Of a DNA stretch of 64,000 bases, positions 1 to 10,559 are shown piece after piece (position 1 is the first letter of the stretch; every line of letters starts with the position of its first letter). Source of the DNA: Nyssa sinensis (lineage: Eukaryota; Streptophyta; Magnoliopsida; Cornales; Nyssaceae); assembly GCA_008638375.1 (NCBI GenBank), contig CM018043.1, positions 57,603,510 through 57,667,509 of the forward strand. The letters are read 5' to 3'. The notes beneath the pieces are model-generated. The model was not told the origin of the DNA, did not search any database, and was given only the letters and a program-made list of their open reading frames with translations. The translations under genes were made by a program, and so were the position numbers.

Positions 1-1244
1 AAAAATGAAGTATGGAACATGAAAATTTGAAACATGGTATAATCACTTCTCCATCTTATTGCAGGGCCATATCAGATTCATGGTTTTCAAGATTGGAGAT
101 TTGGTGAGAAATGGCATTTCTTATTAATATCTCTTTCTTCTAAAAGAAGGAAAAATGTCATATGAATTTCTTTTTCCCCTGGCAACGTAGTCTCACTACA
201 ATTTTCTGCATTCATTGCATGTGACGAAATTTAAGCACAAGACAGGTAAATACCAGGCAGACCAACATTTGCTTCTGTCCCATCCTCTATTCCATGGTAC
301 AAGTAGGGGCTGGGGGATCCCAAAATTAGAAATTCTTTGAAATTTTGAAGTTGGCCTTAATAATTTTTTTCATAATTTCATAAGTGCCCCTGTTAAATTT
401 TAATACTTCTACTTCCCCTCCCTCCACCCCCAACAAAAAACAAAATATAATAGGAAAAATTATACTTAACATGAACTCCCCCTAAGTGTAAATTATAAGT
501 TGGCTCAATAGTTATAGTTTAAGTGTAATTTTTTTTCCCGTATTAGGTTTAGTGCAATTTTTTGAAACTATTGAGCACACTTATAATTTTTCCTCCAGAT
601 TTCTTGTTAAGTATAATTTTCCCATATGGTAGGAGATGAATCAGTCAACCCATTTGTAACTACAGCCAACTTTGACAACAGAAAAAAGGCTTTGACAACA
701 GAAAGCATTTCTATGATTTTCCTTCTTACTATTGTTATTAGGGACGGATATACCTTGGGCCCAAGGAGGTCAATTGCCCGCCCCTCAATTTTTTTTATTT
801 GAAAATTTTCCTTTACTTTTCAAAAAAATTCAAATATATTCCTTTAATTTATATTTTAGCGTAGAATGAATGTTTTTCTTACTTTATCATTTCTTTGGTT
901 AGACTTTTTGTCTAATTTGTAAGCTTATTTATATTAAGAAATTTAGTTACTTATAAAAAAATATTATCAATTAATATTTAGTTTTCAATTTTCTTTTAGC
1001 TTTCAAATTTATGATTAAACATTAAGAACAAAGTGTGTCCCCCCAAAAAAATTGTTGACTCCATAATCGATTAGCACTATTATTGTTTTTATTTTTCTTC
1101 TTCTTGTGTTAATTAAGGGTGACAAAAGGGATCCTCTTCTTCCTTCAAAAAGTCTGCCATGCAAAGAAAATGGAAATTAACTATGAATGCTAAACAACTG
1201 CATCACTGTCATAGTAAGAAGTGAATAAGAAAGCAGTAAACTAC
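1..1244 (-). other. Intron 2 of kinase copy C (partial)
   Basis: This stretch matches copy A intron 2 (about 17610-19093) and copy B intron 2 (about 55280-56297) nearly base for base, so it is the 5' part of intron 2 of a third kinase copy whose exons 3-6 lie beyond the left edge. The donor GTAG sits at 1241-1244 on the minus strand. At about 709-748 it lacks a roughly 265-bp block that copies A and B carry (18332-18597, 55530-55796). I see no gene inside. Confidence 0.8.
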
Positions 1245-2010
1245 CTGCCATTCTTCAAAGCCCTGCGTACTTTCAGGGTTCAATTTCTTGATAGCAACAA
1301 TCATTCCAGAGCCAAACTTGGACGGCGCAAGAGTCTTCTCATCAACCCATCCCTTAAACACCGTCCCAAAGCCTCCCTTCCCCAACACCACGTCCGAATT
1401 GAAGTTGCGTGTCGCACTCTTCAAATCCGCAAAACTGTATTCCCTCAAGTTCGGTGTGGGCAATATTTCTCCGGTCAAGCTTGTCTCGTCGCTTGCTGTC
1501 CCTGAAAACCGGCTATGACCGGAACTGCTGCTTGACGCCGATAATCCGCCATTGCTGTAATTCGTCGATGTCCCTGAGTAATATGCATAAATATAACAAT
1601 CAATTTGTCACAGTTTTCACTCAATTAAGTAATGAATAACGATATTGGTCGTGATTTTTTTTCCCTGAATTGAGAAAAAAACAAGAATTAGCATTCGATT
1701 TTAATGGTCTGGGCAAAATTAAGCGGACAGATGACCAAAATTAACCGAACAAAGAAAACCCATACGGTGATGTTGCAGAAAGCGCAAAATTATCACACGA
1801 GGAATCAATGCAACCAACTAACTAGAAAATATATGAAAAATTAGAATAACCAGAACAAGTAATTAGCATCGATTCATACACATTGACATATATAGAGAGA
1901 GGGATTTAGATGGTGGCCGTACATAGAGTGGAAGAAGGTCTAGTGGAGGTGCGGGCGTTAGTGGTACCGGCGTCAGAATCAGCAGGCTGAGATCCCAAGC
2001 AATTGCCCAT
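1245..2010 (-). CDS. PIX13-like: RLCK-VII kinase copy C, exons 1-2 only
   Basis: This is the 5' end of a serine/threonine receptor-like cytoplasmic kinase of subfamily VII. Exon 1 (1923-2010) starts [13 protein letters not shown], with Gly2 and Cys4 as typical N-myristoylation and palmitoylation sites, which suggests plasma-membrane anchoring. Exon 2 (1245-1573) carries a Ser/Thr-rich linker, the [16 protein letters not shown] segment that leads into the kinase domain, the glycine loop GKGGFGTVF and the ATP-binding lysine in VAIKKLN. Splice sites are canonical (exon 1 ends T|GTACGG; acceptor CAG before 1573; donor GTAG at 1244). The family (Arabidopsis PIX13/CX32) works downstream of surface receptors. 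Both exons are open; exons 3-6 are outside the window, so integrity of the whole gene cannot be judged. Confidence 0.85.
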
Positions 2011-2063
2011 ATTGACTCTCTATTTCTTTTCCCGATATTTAGTCCAAAACCTACCAGAGTTTC

Positions 2064-2110
2064 AAGAAAGAAAAAGGAAAGGAAAGGAAAGGAAAGAGAA
2101 AGAGAGGAAA
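2064..2110 (-). promoter_or_regulatory. Pyrimidine-rich leader (Y-patch) of kinase copy C
   Basis: On the coding strand this is a long C/T tract, repeats of CTTTCC, about 55-100 bp upstream of the ATG. It is kept in copy A (19937-19977) and copy B (57157-57195). Such tracts are typical of plant 5' UTRs and core promoters. A TATA-like run (TTTAAATAAATG on the minus strand) lies further upstream at 2328-2340 and is also shared by all copies. Confidence 0.45.
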
Positions 2111-2460
2111 TTGATTGGTTTGGACAAGAAGAGAAGAGAGGGGGCGCTTCTCTTTCTATGTCGTTGGCACTTTTCAATTTCCAATCAGTTTACCTTTCCT
2201 TTTCTTAATCCTTTCCTTGAAGTCTCTGTGTTGTTTCATACTTTGTGCCAAAGTCCTCTCTGTCTCCAGCATTCTGTTCTACAAACCATTCTGCAGCCAC
2301 ATTTTCTCACTAAGTCAACCGCCGTTTCATTTATTTAAACAAAAAAATTCCCAAACCGCGCATAAATCACAACGCCCGTGTTAATAATCAATGGAGCACC
2401 GGCCGCCATACCAGAAATGCCAGAGTCAGTTAAGAGTGGTAAAAATCAATACATATATTG

Positions 2461-2498
2461 CACGTGTATATATATATATATATATATATTAGCACGTG
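2461..2498. promoter_or_regulatory. G-box (CACGTG) pair upstream of copy C
   Basis: Two palindromic CACGTG cores (2461-2466 and 2493-2498) flank a TA run about 450 bp upstream of the kinase ATG. The first is kept in copy A (32005-32010, now beyond the Mutator element) and copy B (57534-57539). G-boxes bind bZIP and bHLH factors. Function here is inferred only from conservation between the copies. Confidence 0.35.
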
Positions 2499-3466
2499 AA
2501 TTTTATAAATATATATATATATATATATATCAGATTGTAAATTTTCATCATTTATAATTAAATCATAACATTTTCATTAATTATATTAATCATAAATACA
2601 AAAGGATGTGAAAACACGTTGAGACAAAATTGTTATAAAATAAAAATAAAAAATAAAGTATAAAAAATAATTTTAATTTTTAAAATTTAGGATGTATTTA
2701 ATAAAAATATGAAATATTATAATAAGAAAATTTTTAAACTTTGATAAAAAAAATTATATAATAGAGAAATAAAAAATTAAATTTTAAAAATTTACAGTTC
2801 GTTTGAATAACTAAGAGGGAAAGGAATGGAAAGGATAAGTATTAGTTACGAGGGCAAAGGAAAGGAGAGGAGAGGAGAGAGTAATCTCTCTTTATGTTTA
2901 GATAACTAATGAAAGGAAGGGAAAATGAAAGACTATTATCTTGTTTAGGAATGATAATTGAGAGAAAGGAAGGAAATAATTTTATATTATTTTACTACTA
3001 TGTCCTAGGGGACAGAGATATCATTTTTATTTTGGCTTTTATAATTTTAGGGGTAATATTGATATTATTAAAAATTCATTAAATCTTTCTTTCATTTCTC
3101 TCCGTTTCCGCCCACTTTTGAATGGATAATAAAATTACTAAAATGAGGGTTAAGCTCTCCCTCCCTTTCCTTCCTAATTTTTAAAACAAACATGATATAA
3201 GCTCTCATTCCTTATCCTATATATATTGTGTCAAATAAATCGAAAAATGAGTGTTGCGCCCAACTTATGTGATCGAAGTAAAACATAAGAACTTGTTTGT
3301 TTTTCTATTTTTTGGAAATTGTTTTTTATTTTAAATATATATATATATATATATATATATCATACCGATTTAATGACATTATTGATTCATTAATGCAAGG
3401 TAGAGACCCATAAAAAAAAAAGTATGTTTCAAATCTCTGTGAGATGTATTTGAATTTAGTCTTATA

Positions 3467-3824
3467 TTTTTTCTTCCCTACTTTTCATTGGTAAAAGAAA
3501 ATCCCCATATTTAATACCATCAACCACTATATTTTCAAAATTTTCGGAGTCTTACTACCCGCAAGATATAAGATGTAAGAGGAAAAACAAAATATAAATC
3601 AAGAATATTATAAAGTGTTAAGCACTTAAAAACAACTGCTTTTAAAAAAAAAAAAGTTATCACTTTTATTTCAAAAAATTTGAAAAAATAAAAAAATGAT
3701 GAAAAAAAAAATACCAATTAGGTCCTAAGATTCTCAATTTTTCTGAATATATTCTTATTTAACATCCAAGTTTTAGTAATATTCTTGAATTTTTTAAATT
3801 ACTCTTATGGAATGAGAATAAATA
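3467..3824. other. 358-bp block present only in copy C
   Basis: In copy B the flank reads straight from CTTATA into TTATATAATG (about 58100-58115). In copy C the same two sequences are separated by this AT-rich block, and in copy A by the 18.6-kb Helitron-like insertion. The block shows no coding capacity, terminal repeats or target duplication that I can see. It is either an insertion in C or a deletion in an ancestor of A and B. Confidence 0.55.
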
Positions 3825-4077
3825 TTATATAATGTTTATCAAATACAATATTGCCTTTCTTGCTAAAAAATTTATCTTAGACTTTCTTTGACTGATTTAA
3901 ATATCATTGTAGAACCCACTTAAATCCCACAAAATCTAAAATTACCGTTTGTAACAACCATCTTATTAGATTATTTTTCAGTTAGTTATATTTAAAAAAT
4001 ACTTAACTTAATACATCAAAATTCAACATTAATTGACAGCTTTATTCAACTTAACTGGAACGGGTTTGATCCATGGA

Positions 4078-4110
<33 letters not shown>

Positions 4111-4311
4111 ACCACCGAGTCCTTTTCTCTTGCTGACATCTCTCCCTTTATCCTAATTACTCTACACCTGTGTTTTCTCCATCTTTTGTTTATACAACTC
4201 TTTTCATTGCTCAAGACCTCCACACATGCACATTTTTCTCTTAGACGCCCTCAATGCACTATCTCTATCACTGTCTCCACATTGTTGCCACTAATTCAAG
4301 TCACACACATT

Positions 4312-4353
<42 letters not shown>

Positions 4354-4436
4354 CTATTCTCATTCTTAATGGCCGCTATTGTTCTCACCACAAGCACAGT
4401 AAGCTAAACCCTTTTTTGGTGCCAAAGAGACTGATC

Positions 4437-4668
4437 AATAGCCCACAAATATATTGTGCTTCATATTTAAACTAATCGTAGCTATTGAAATGCTCTGAAG
4501 CCCATCCAGATTGGATGTAATGGAGGTTCCTTCGGCTGTGCCAGCAACTTTTGAAGTTCTGTTTGGTGTAAGAGTCATGGGATCTTGGAAGACAAATAAG
4601 GTGCCAAAAGGGGTTGTGGTTTGGCCAACAACCGGTCCTGCCACTCCATTCACTATGATGTATCCAAT
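4437..4668 (-). pseudogene. Dirigent-like protein fragment
   Basis: The minus-strand frame reads NGVAGPVVGQTTTPFGTLF, then VFQDPMTLTPNRTSKVAGTA and EGTSITSNLDGLQSISIATI. The FGT-x-x-VF-x-DP-x-T block followed by KVxGxAxG is the pattern of dirigent (disease-resistance-responsive) proteins, secreted beta-barrel proteins that guide phenoxy-radical coupling in lignan and lignin metabolism. Only a central piece of about 75 residues is present. It is closed upstream by an in-frame TAA (4669-4671) that the sister fragment at 63762-64000 lacks, and ends soon after NMKHN. The family call rests on motif memory and could be wrong. Confidence 0.55.
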
Positions 4669-4714
4669 TTATTTATGGTCTCATGTTGAGAGAGTGCAAA
4701 GTGGAGGGATTTCA

Positions 4715-5850
4715 TGTTTGAAAAATGGGTTTGAACATATTAAATTAGTTATCTTTTAGCTAAAATTAAAGTGGGTCCCACAAATTAATTTTGGTGGGTC
4801 CACATGAGAATGTGTTCTCCTCCATGAGAAGATGAAGATTATATATTGGGTTGTTCAAAACTATTAAAGAGTGAATGAGAAATTACCTCTAAACATCACC
4901 ATTTAAAAATGGTAACAAAAGCTTAAAGCTTGTGCAAAAAGCTTGTGTCTCACATAGGATGGGTACAAGGTTTTTAAAGAGTATATATATACACCTACCT
5001 TGGAGTGGGGTTTGGGTCCCAAGGGGCACCCCAGTTTTGTGGAAGAGAGAGGTCCTAGCACATGCTTAGTTCACCACACACGAGCGCGCCACCGCCCCCT
5101 TGCACCGAACCGGGCCGGGCTTGGGCTTGGGCTTGCTGTGTATATATCTTTTTAAAGAAAATTTTCCAAACTTGAAACGCAGTGGTTTTTAACATACGTT
5201 TAAGATTACTGTTGAGATTCTAAGACGTTGTCGTTTTGCGATGTGCGTATGGTTACCGTTAGGAGTCCAAAACGTTGTCATTTTGGAAGCGCTGTTTGAC
5301 TGAATGGGCGTCTTCTCCTCAGACGCGATTGTGTCTGTTCGCCATGAACAAACACGACCCAAGCTTCATGCCTGTACCAACCAGTCATGAGCGAGTCTAT
5401 AAATAGGACACGATCATAAGCATTCTACATTCAATCAATTCATTTTGCATTCATTCGTATATCATCTTCGAGAGAGAGTTCTGCATAAGTTCTGGATTCG
5501 ACAGACAATCATTAGTAGTGCTTCCCTTTGTGTTGGTGAGATCATTTTATCCTGTGAGACATATTGCCGAGTACTCGTAAGTACCTACTACGAGGGCAAT
5601 AAATTGTCTTAAGAAAATTGTGTCCAACACAATGACTTGATCCAGTCTTAGTTTTTGTATTCTGCAAATCCTGTTCTGTATTCTGCAACTGCTACCAAGT
5701 TCAGTTTTAATTACATTGAATTAATTCTATTGTTTGAATTAAGTATAATATTGTTATATTTTGATTTTTTCTGTATTTCAAATTTGGATTCCGTTTTATT
5801 AATTTTTGTTTTACCAAACTAAAATACTGATATATACTATATTTCTAACA
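4715..5850 (+). repeat. 5' LTR of copia-1
   Basis: An 1136-bp direct repeat of 11508-12626. It starts TGTTTGAAAAATG and ends TTTCTAACA. A TATA box, TATAAATAGG, lies at 5398-5407, so transcription should start near 5430. In the first 200 bp I count about 15 differences from the 3' LTR, all but one transitions, which suggests an old insertion affected by methyl-cytosine deamination. A GC-rich block near 5085-5120 differs in length between the two LTRs. Confidence 0.93.
5398..5407 (+). promoter_or_regulatory. TATA box in copia-1 5' LTR
   Basis: TATAAATAGG in the 5' LTR; the 3' LTR has TATAAATACG at 12178-12187. It marks the likely U3/R boundary region. Confidence 0.6.
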
Positions 5851-5851
5851 A

Positions 5852-5867
5852 TCTTAAGACAATTTAT
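5852..5867 (+). promoter_or_regulatory. Candidate primer-binding site, self-complementary
   Basis: The usual plant PBS, complementary to the initiator tRNA-Met 3' end (TGGTATCAGAG), is absent after this LTR, although it is clear in copia-2. Instead 5852-5867 (TCTTAAGACAATTTAT), 1 nt after the LTR end, is perfectly complementary over 16 nt to 5599-5614 inside the LTR, downstream of the TATA box. That is the arrangement expected for a self-primed element of the Tf1 type. Function is inferred. Confidence 0.45.
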
Positions 5868-5927
5868 ATATATATATATATATGTATATCAGTTTTATTT
5901 TCTTAGTTCTGCCATCCTGTTCAAAAA

Positions 5928-6185
5928 CTACAGATCTAAAATTCAAAACTGAAAAATCAGAAAGTACAGATCTGAAATTCAAAATTAGAAAATCAGAAAC
6001 TACAGATCTGAAATTCAGAATTGGAAAATTAGAAATTACAGATCTGAACTTCAGAACTTGGAAAATCAGAAACTACAGATCTAAAATTCAGAACTGGAAA
6101 ATCAGAAACTACAAATCTGAAATTCAGAACTGGAAAATCAGAAATTACAAATCTGAAATACAAAACTCAAAAAACTACAGAACTT
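5928..6185 (+). repeat. 36-bp tandem repeats in copia-1 leader
   Basis: About seven head-to-tail copies of a roughly 36-bp unit built around ACAGATCTGAAATTCAGAAC and GGAAAATCAGAAACT. They lie in the untranslated leader between the primer site and Gag. A 101-residue open frame across them is only a consequence of the 12-codon period. The array is not a CRISPR: there are no unique spacers. Confidence 0.8.
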
Positions 6186-6358
6186 AAGATTCAGTTCAGT
6201 TTTGTAATTCAGAACTTGAAATTCAGAAAATACAGAACTTAAAATTCAGTTTTGTTCTATCAGTTCTAATATACTGGTTTGGTTTATGCAGAAATATATT
6301 TACAAAACTTGATTCTGAAATTTTTTACTAAATTTGAATATCCTGAATTGAAACAGTA

Positions 6359-7252
6359 ATGGCTACTGACAACACCCCTCCTCCTACTCCTACTGTGGTG
6401 CCTCCTCTAACGCCTGTTATGGCGCCAATGACTATGAGTCATGGAGAGAAGCCAGAAAAATTTAATGGGACAGATTTCAAAAGGTGGCAACAAAATATGT
6501 TGTTCTACTTGACCACTTTGAATTTGGCCCGTTTCCTTCGAGAAGATGCTCCCGCATTGAAGGAAAATGAAACTGATAGGAAAGTGGTTGCTGCTGTGGA
6601 AGCATGGAAGCATGTTAATTGTGCCAAAACTACATCCTAAATGGATTGGATAACACATTGTATAATGTGTATTGCACCCTCAATACTGTAAGAGAATTGT
6701 GGGAATTCTTGGACAAGAAGTACAAGACTGAAGATGCCGGGCTGAAAAAGTTTCTAGTAGGAAAAATTCCTAGACTACAAGATGCTTGATTCCAAGACTG
6801 TTATTAGCCAAGTTCAAGATCCACAAGTGATTTTGCATGACATACATGCAGAAGGGATGTCTCTTAGTGAGTCCTTCCAAGTTGCTGCAATTATTGAAAA
6901 ATTGTCACCCCTATGGAAAGAATTCAAGAATTACCTAAAGCACAAGCGAAAGGAAATGAGACTTGAAGACTTGATAATGAGGTTGAGAATTGAGGAAGAC
7001 AACCGTGCATCTGAAAAGAAGGCAGGCAAGGCCATCATGGAATCTAAGGCCAATGTTGTGGAACAAGGGCAGAGCTCTCGAAATAATAAGAAGAGGAAAC
7101 ACAATGGCAATGGTCCCAAACAAGGTCCTACTAAAAAGTTTCAAGGTAAGTGCTATGTGTGCAACAAGCAAGGGCATCGTGCTAAGAATTGCCCCAGCCA
7201 CAAAGGACCAAGGAAATCCAACCAAAAAACGCCCTCAAACCAATGTGACTGA
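6359..7252 (+). pseudogene. copia-1 Gag with zinc knuckle, frameshifted
   Basis: Gag forms the virus-like particle that packages the element's RNA. The frame starts MATDNTPPPTPTVVPP and contains EKPEKFNGTDFKRWQQ, typical of plant copia Gag. Reading leaves the frame near 6625-6635 (NYILNGLDNTL is in another frame) and returns near 6770-6782 ([10 protein letters not shown]), two compensating frameshifts. A CCHC zinc knuckle, [14 protein letters not shown], is at about 7151-7192. A further frame change near 7230 separates it from the protease. Confidence 0.88.
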
Positions 7253-7319
7253 AGTGGACGGCCTTTCAGATAATGTCTCAGACATGAACCTCTCAACCGT
7301 AGTCTCCGAGATGAACTTC

Positions 7320-7755
7320 ATTGGCAGCAATACCAAAGAATGATGGGTGGACACAGGGGCTACTCGTCATATTTGCTCAGATAAGAAAATGTTCTCATCA
7401 TATCAAAGCATAGATAATGGAGAACAACTCTTTATGGGCAACTCATTTTCTTCCAAGGTTGAAGGCCAAGGGAATGTGGTATTGAAGATGACATCGGGCT
7501 AGGAACTTACTCTCAATGATGTGTTGCATGTGCCAGAGATTCGAAAGAATCTAGTGTCTGGATCATTGTTGAGTAAGAAGGGTTTCAAATTGGTGTTTGT
7601 TGCAGACAAGTTTATCCTCACCAAAAATGAGATGTATGTGGGGAAGGAGTATATGAGCAATGCGCTCTTCAAGATGAATGTAATGACCATTGTACCTCCT
7701 ACTAAAAATATTAATAATAAAAACACATCTTCTGCTTACATGTTGGCATGGTAGA
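7320..7755 (+). pseudogene. copia-1 protease region
   Basis: WVDTGATRHIC carries the catalytic Asp-Thr-Gly of the retropepsin. A TGA (7342-7344 region) stands just before it where a Trp codon is expected, and a TAG near 7500 interrupts the part before ELTLNDVLHVPEIRKNL. Downstream VSGSLLSKKGFKL is typical of the linker to the integrase. Confidence 0.85.
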
Positions 7756-8160
7756 TTAGGACATATTAATTATGATACATTGCATAGATTAATTAATATG
7801 GAATGTTTGCCTAAATTTGAAATAGATCCAAATCATAAATGTGAGATTTGTATGGAATCTAAACCTATAAGAACTTCTTTTCAATTAATTGAAAGAAGTA
7901 ATGAACCTTTAGAATTAATACATTCAGATATTTGTGATTTGAAATTTATTCAAACTAGAGGTGGTAAAAAATATTTTCTTACATTCATTGATAATTGCAT
8001 AAGATATTGTTATGTTTACTTATTGAGAAGTAAAGATGAGGCATTGGAAATGTTTAAACATTTCAAGAATGAGGTTGAAAACCAACTTTGTAGAAAAATC
8101 AAGGTGATAAGAAGTGATAAAGGTGGTAAATATGAAGCACCTTTTGGTGAGTTTTGCTCA
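7690..8160 (+). pseudogene. copia-1 integrase N-terminus, first truncated copy
   Basis: GRLGHINYDTLHRL, CEICMESK and LIHSDICDLKF are the GAG-pre-integrase zinc-binding region and the start of the integrase core. The catalytic-core Asp in FLTFIDNC and the second Asp in VIRSDKGG are visible. The frame breaks at 8160, where a 102-bp rearranged junction begins, after which the same sequence starts again (8263-8773). Confidence 0.88.
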
Positions 8161-8262
8161 TATACATTCAGCAACCCCATTTTTTATAGGTGAATAGGGT
8201 GCAGTTGTTTGGTGTATTATACATTCAGCAACCCCATGTTGTGAGTTTTGTTCACAACATGG
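8161..8262 (+). other. Rearrangement junction with inverted copy
   Basis: The first roughly 60 bp (from 8161) are the reverse complement of about 8782-8841 downstream; a second short inverted piece, ATTCAGCAACCCCAT, follows. The end (about 8239-8262) is a direct copy of about 8760-8783. It looks like template switching during copying. Confidence 0.85.
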
Positions 8263-8362
8263 TATATGAGCAATGCGTTCTTCAAGATGAATGTAATGAC
8301 CATTGTACCTCCTATTAAAAATATTAATAATAAAAACACATCTTCTGCTTACATGCTGACAT

Positions 8363-9079
8363 GGTAGATTAGGACATATTAATTATGATACATTTCATAG
8401 ATTAATTAATATGGAATGTTTGCCTAAATTTGAAATAGATCCAAATCATAAATGTGAGATTTGTATGGAATCTAAACCTACAAGAACTTCTTTTCAATTA
8501 ATTGAAAGAAGTAATGAACATTTAGAATTAATACATTCAGATATTTGTGATTTGAAATTTATTCAAACTAGAGGTGGTAAAAAATATTTTCTTACATTCA
8601 TTGATGATTGCATAAGATATTGTTATGTTTACTTATTGAGAAGTAAAGATGAGGCATTGGAAATGTTTAAACATTTCAAGAATGAGGTTGAAAACCAACT
8701 TTATAGAAAAATCAAGGTGATAAGAAGTGATAAAGGTGGTGAATATGAAGCACCTTTTGGTGAGTTTTGTTCACAACATGGTATAATACACCAAACAACT
8801 GCACCCTATTCACCTAAAAAAAATGGGGTTGCTGAATGTAAGAACAGAACTTTAAAAGAAATAGTGAATGCATTATTATTAAGTTCTAGACTACCTCAGA
8901 ATTTGTGGGGGGAAGCAATTATTTTCGCAAATTACATTCTCAACCGAATACCTAAGAAGAAAACCAATAAATCCCCTTATGAGTTGTGGAAAGGTCGAAG
9001 ACCTTCTTATAAATACTTAAAAGTGTGGGGGTGTTTGGCTAAAGTTGTGGTACCTATACCTAAAAAGGTTAAAATATGA
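8363..9079 (+). pseudogene. copia-1 integrase, second copy with core
   Basis: The second copy repeats 7690-8160 and continues through the integrase core: LIHSDICDL, FLTFIDDCIRYCYVY (the Asp is followed by Asp here, Asn in the first copy), VIRSDKGGEYEAPF, then HGIIHQTTAPYSPKKNGVAE, which carries the expected third acidic position (Glu). IPKKKTNKSPYELWKGRRPS is the conserved region after the core. The frame closes at a TGA after KKVKI (9077-9079), before the reverse transcriptase. Confidence 0.9.
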
Positions 9080-9432
9080 CAAAAAATAGTTGATTGTGTT
9101 TTTATTGGTTATGTTCATAATAGTAGTGCATATCGCTTTCTGATTCATAAATCAGAAATTTCCGATATGCATGTTAATACTACTATTGAGTTAAGGAATG
9201 CATCTTTCTTTGAAAATGTATTTCCTTACAAATCAACAGAAGAGTCGAGTTCAATTAAAAGAATTCATGATACTGCAATAAGTAGTAGTCAAGACCAACA
9301 AGATAACGATAAACCTAGATGCAGCAAAAGAGTTAGAACATCAAAATCTTTTGGTCCAGATTTTCTAACGTATTGGTTAGAAGATAAGACTCAAAGCTTT
9401 AAAGAAGTAACATCGAGCCCTGAAGCTCCATA

Positions 9433-10341
9433 TTGAAAGAGGCTATAAACAATAAAGTAGAATCCATTTTGCAAAATCATACGTAGGAACTAATGGATCT
9501 TCCACCAGGTTCAAAACCTCTTGGATATAAATGGATATTCAAGAAGAAAATGAAAGCAGATGGATCTATTGATAAATGTAAGGTCAGACTGGTTATCAAA
9601 GGTTACAAGCAAAAGGAAGGCTTAGACTATTTTGATACATATTCACCAGTTACAAGAATATCATTCATTCGAATGTTAATAACTATTGCAACTATACACA
9701 ATCTTGAGATACATCAAATGGATGTAAAGACAGCTTTCTTAAATGGTGACTTGGATGAAGAAATATACATGGAACAACCCGAAGGGTTTATTGTTCTAGG
9801 TCAAGAAAAGAAAGTTTGTCAATTTGTTAAATCCCTTTATGGATCAAAGCAAGCACCAAAGCAGTGGCCTGAGAAATTTGACAGTGTAATGATGTCAAAT
9901 GGGTTCAAAATCAACAAGTGTGACAAATGTGTATATGTCAAGAACACCGAACATGGGTTTGTCATTATTTGTCTCTATGTTGATGATATGCTCATTATGG
10001 ATAGTAATAATGAAGTCATTAAAACTACCAAGAAAATGTTAAACAATAAGTTTGACATGAAAGACTTAGGTGTTGTCGATATTATACTTGGGATAAAGAT
10101 TTCTAGAACATCAGATGGACTGATATTATCTCAATCACATTACATTGAGAAAATTCTCAAGAAATTTAAACAAGATGATAGCAGTCCAACGAGAACACCT
10201 GTAGATGTAAACCTACATTTATCTAAGAATAACAGCAAAAGCATATCACAACTAGAATATGCACAAATAATTGGCAGCCTAATGTATGTCATGAATTGTA
10301 CTTGTCCAGACATAGCTTACGCTGTTCAGCAAATTGAGTAG
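9433..10341 (+). pseudogene. copia-1 reverse transcriptase
   Basis: The reverse transcriptase of the Pol polyprotein, about 280 open codons. It reads GYKWIFKKKMKADGSI, QMDVKTAFLNGDLDEEIYME, SLYGSKQAPKQW and the active-site box LYVDDML with its two catalytic Asp. Stops lie upstream (9484-9486) and a frameshift follows IAYAVQQIE at about 10340, before the RNase H part. Confidence 0.92.
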
Positions 10342-10559
10342 ATACACAAGTAATCCACGTCCAGACCATTGGAAGGCAATAGTTAGGGTTTTGAGGTATC
10401 TGAAATACATCCCAAAACTATGGATTGCACTACTCAAAATATCTAGCAGTACTTGAAGGATATTGTGATGCTAATTGGATATTTGACACCAATGACTCGA
10501 AGTCCATGTATGGCTATCTATTTACACTTAGTGGTGGAGCGGTGTCTTGAAAATCTTCT

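Larger units (their letters stand above)
2111..4436. other. 5' flank of kinase copy C, non-coding
   Basis: AT-rich flanking DNA, homologous to 31878-32588 plus 51157-51680 (copy A) and 57404-58409 (copy B). It holds TA runs (about 2467-2530 and 3338-3360), a GT run (about 4079-4108) and a CA run (about 4314-4348). Positions 3467-3824 are extra sequence absent from the other two copies. The ORFs across the GT and CA runs are low-complexity artefacts. No gene is visible before the dirigent fragment. Confidence 0.6.

Noticed and set aside
1221..1639. Plus-strand open frames over kinase exon 2 (also at 19070-19488 and 56274-56692)
   Set aside because: Antisense shadows of conserved coding sequence; they recur only because the exon recurs.
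4029..4407. Open frames across GT and CA runs upstream of copy C
   Set aside because: Cys-Val and His-Thr repeats from microsatellites.
5928..6185. Regular short repeats resembling a CRISPR array
   Set aside because: Repeats are contiguous without spacers, in a plant retrotransposon leader.
5882..6187. 101-residue open frame in the copia-1 leader
   Set aside because: Produced by a tandem repeat whose period is a multiple of three; not part of Gag.
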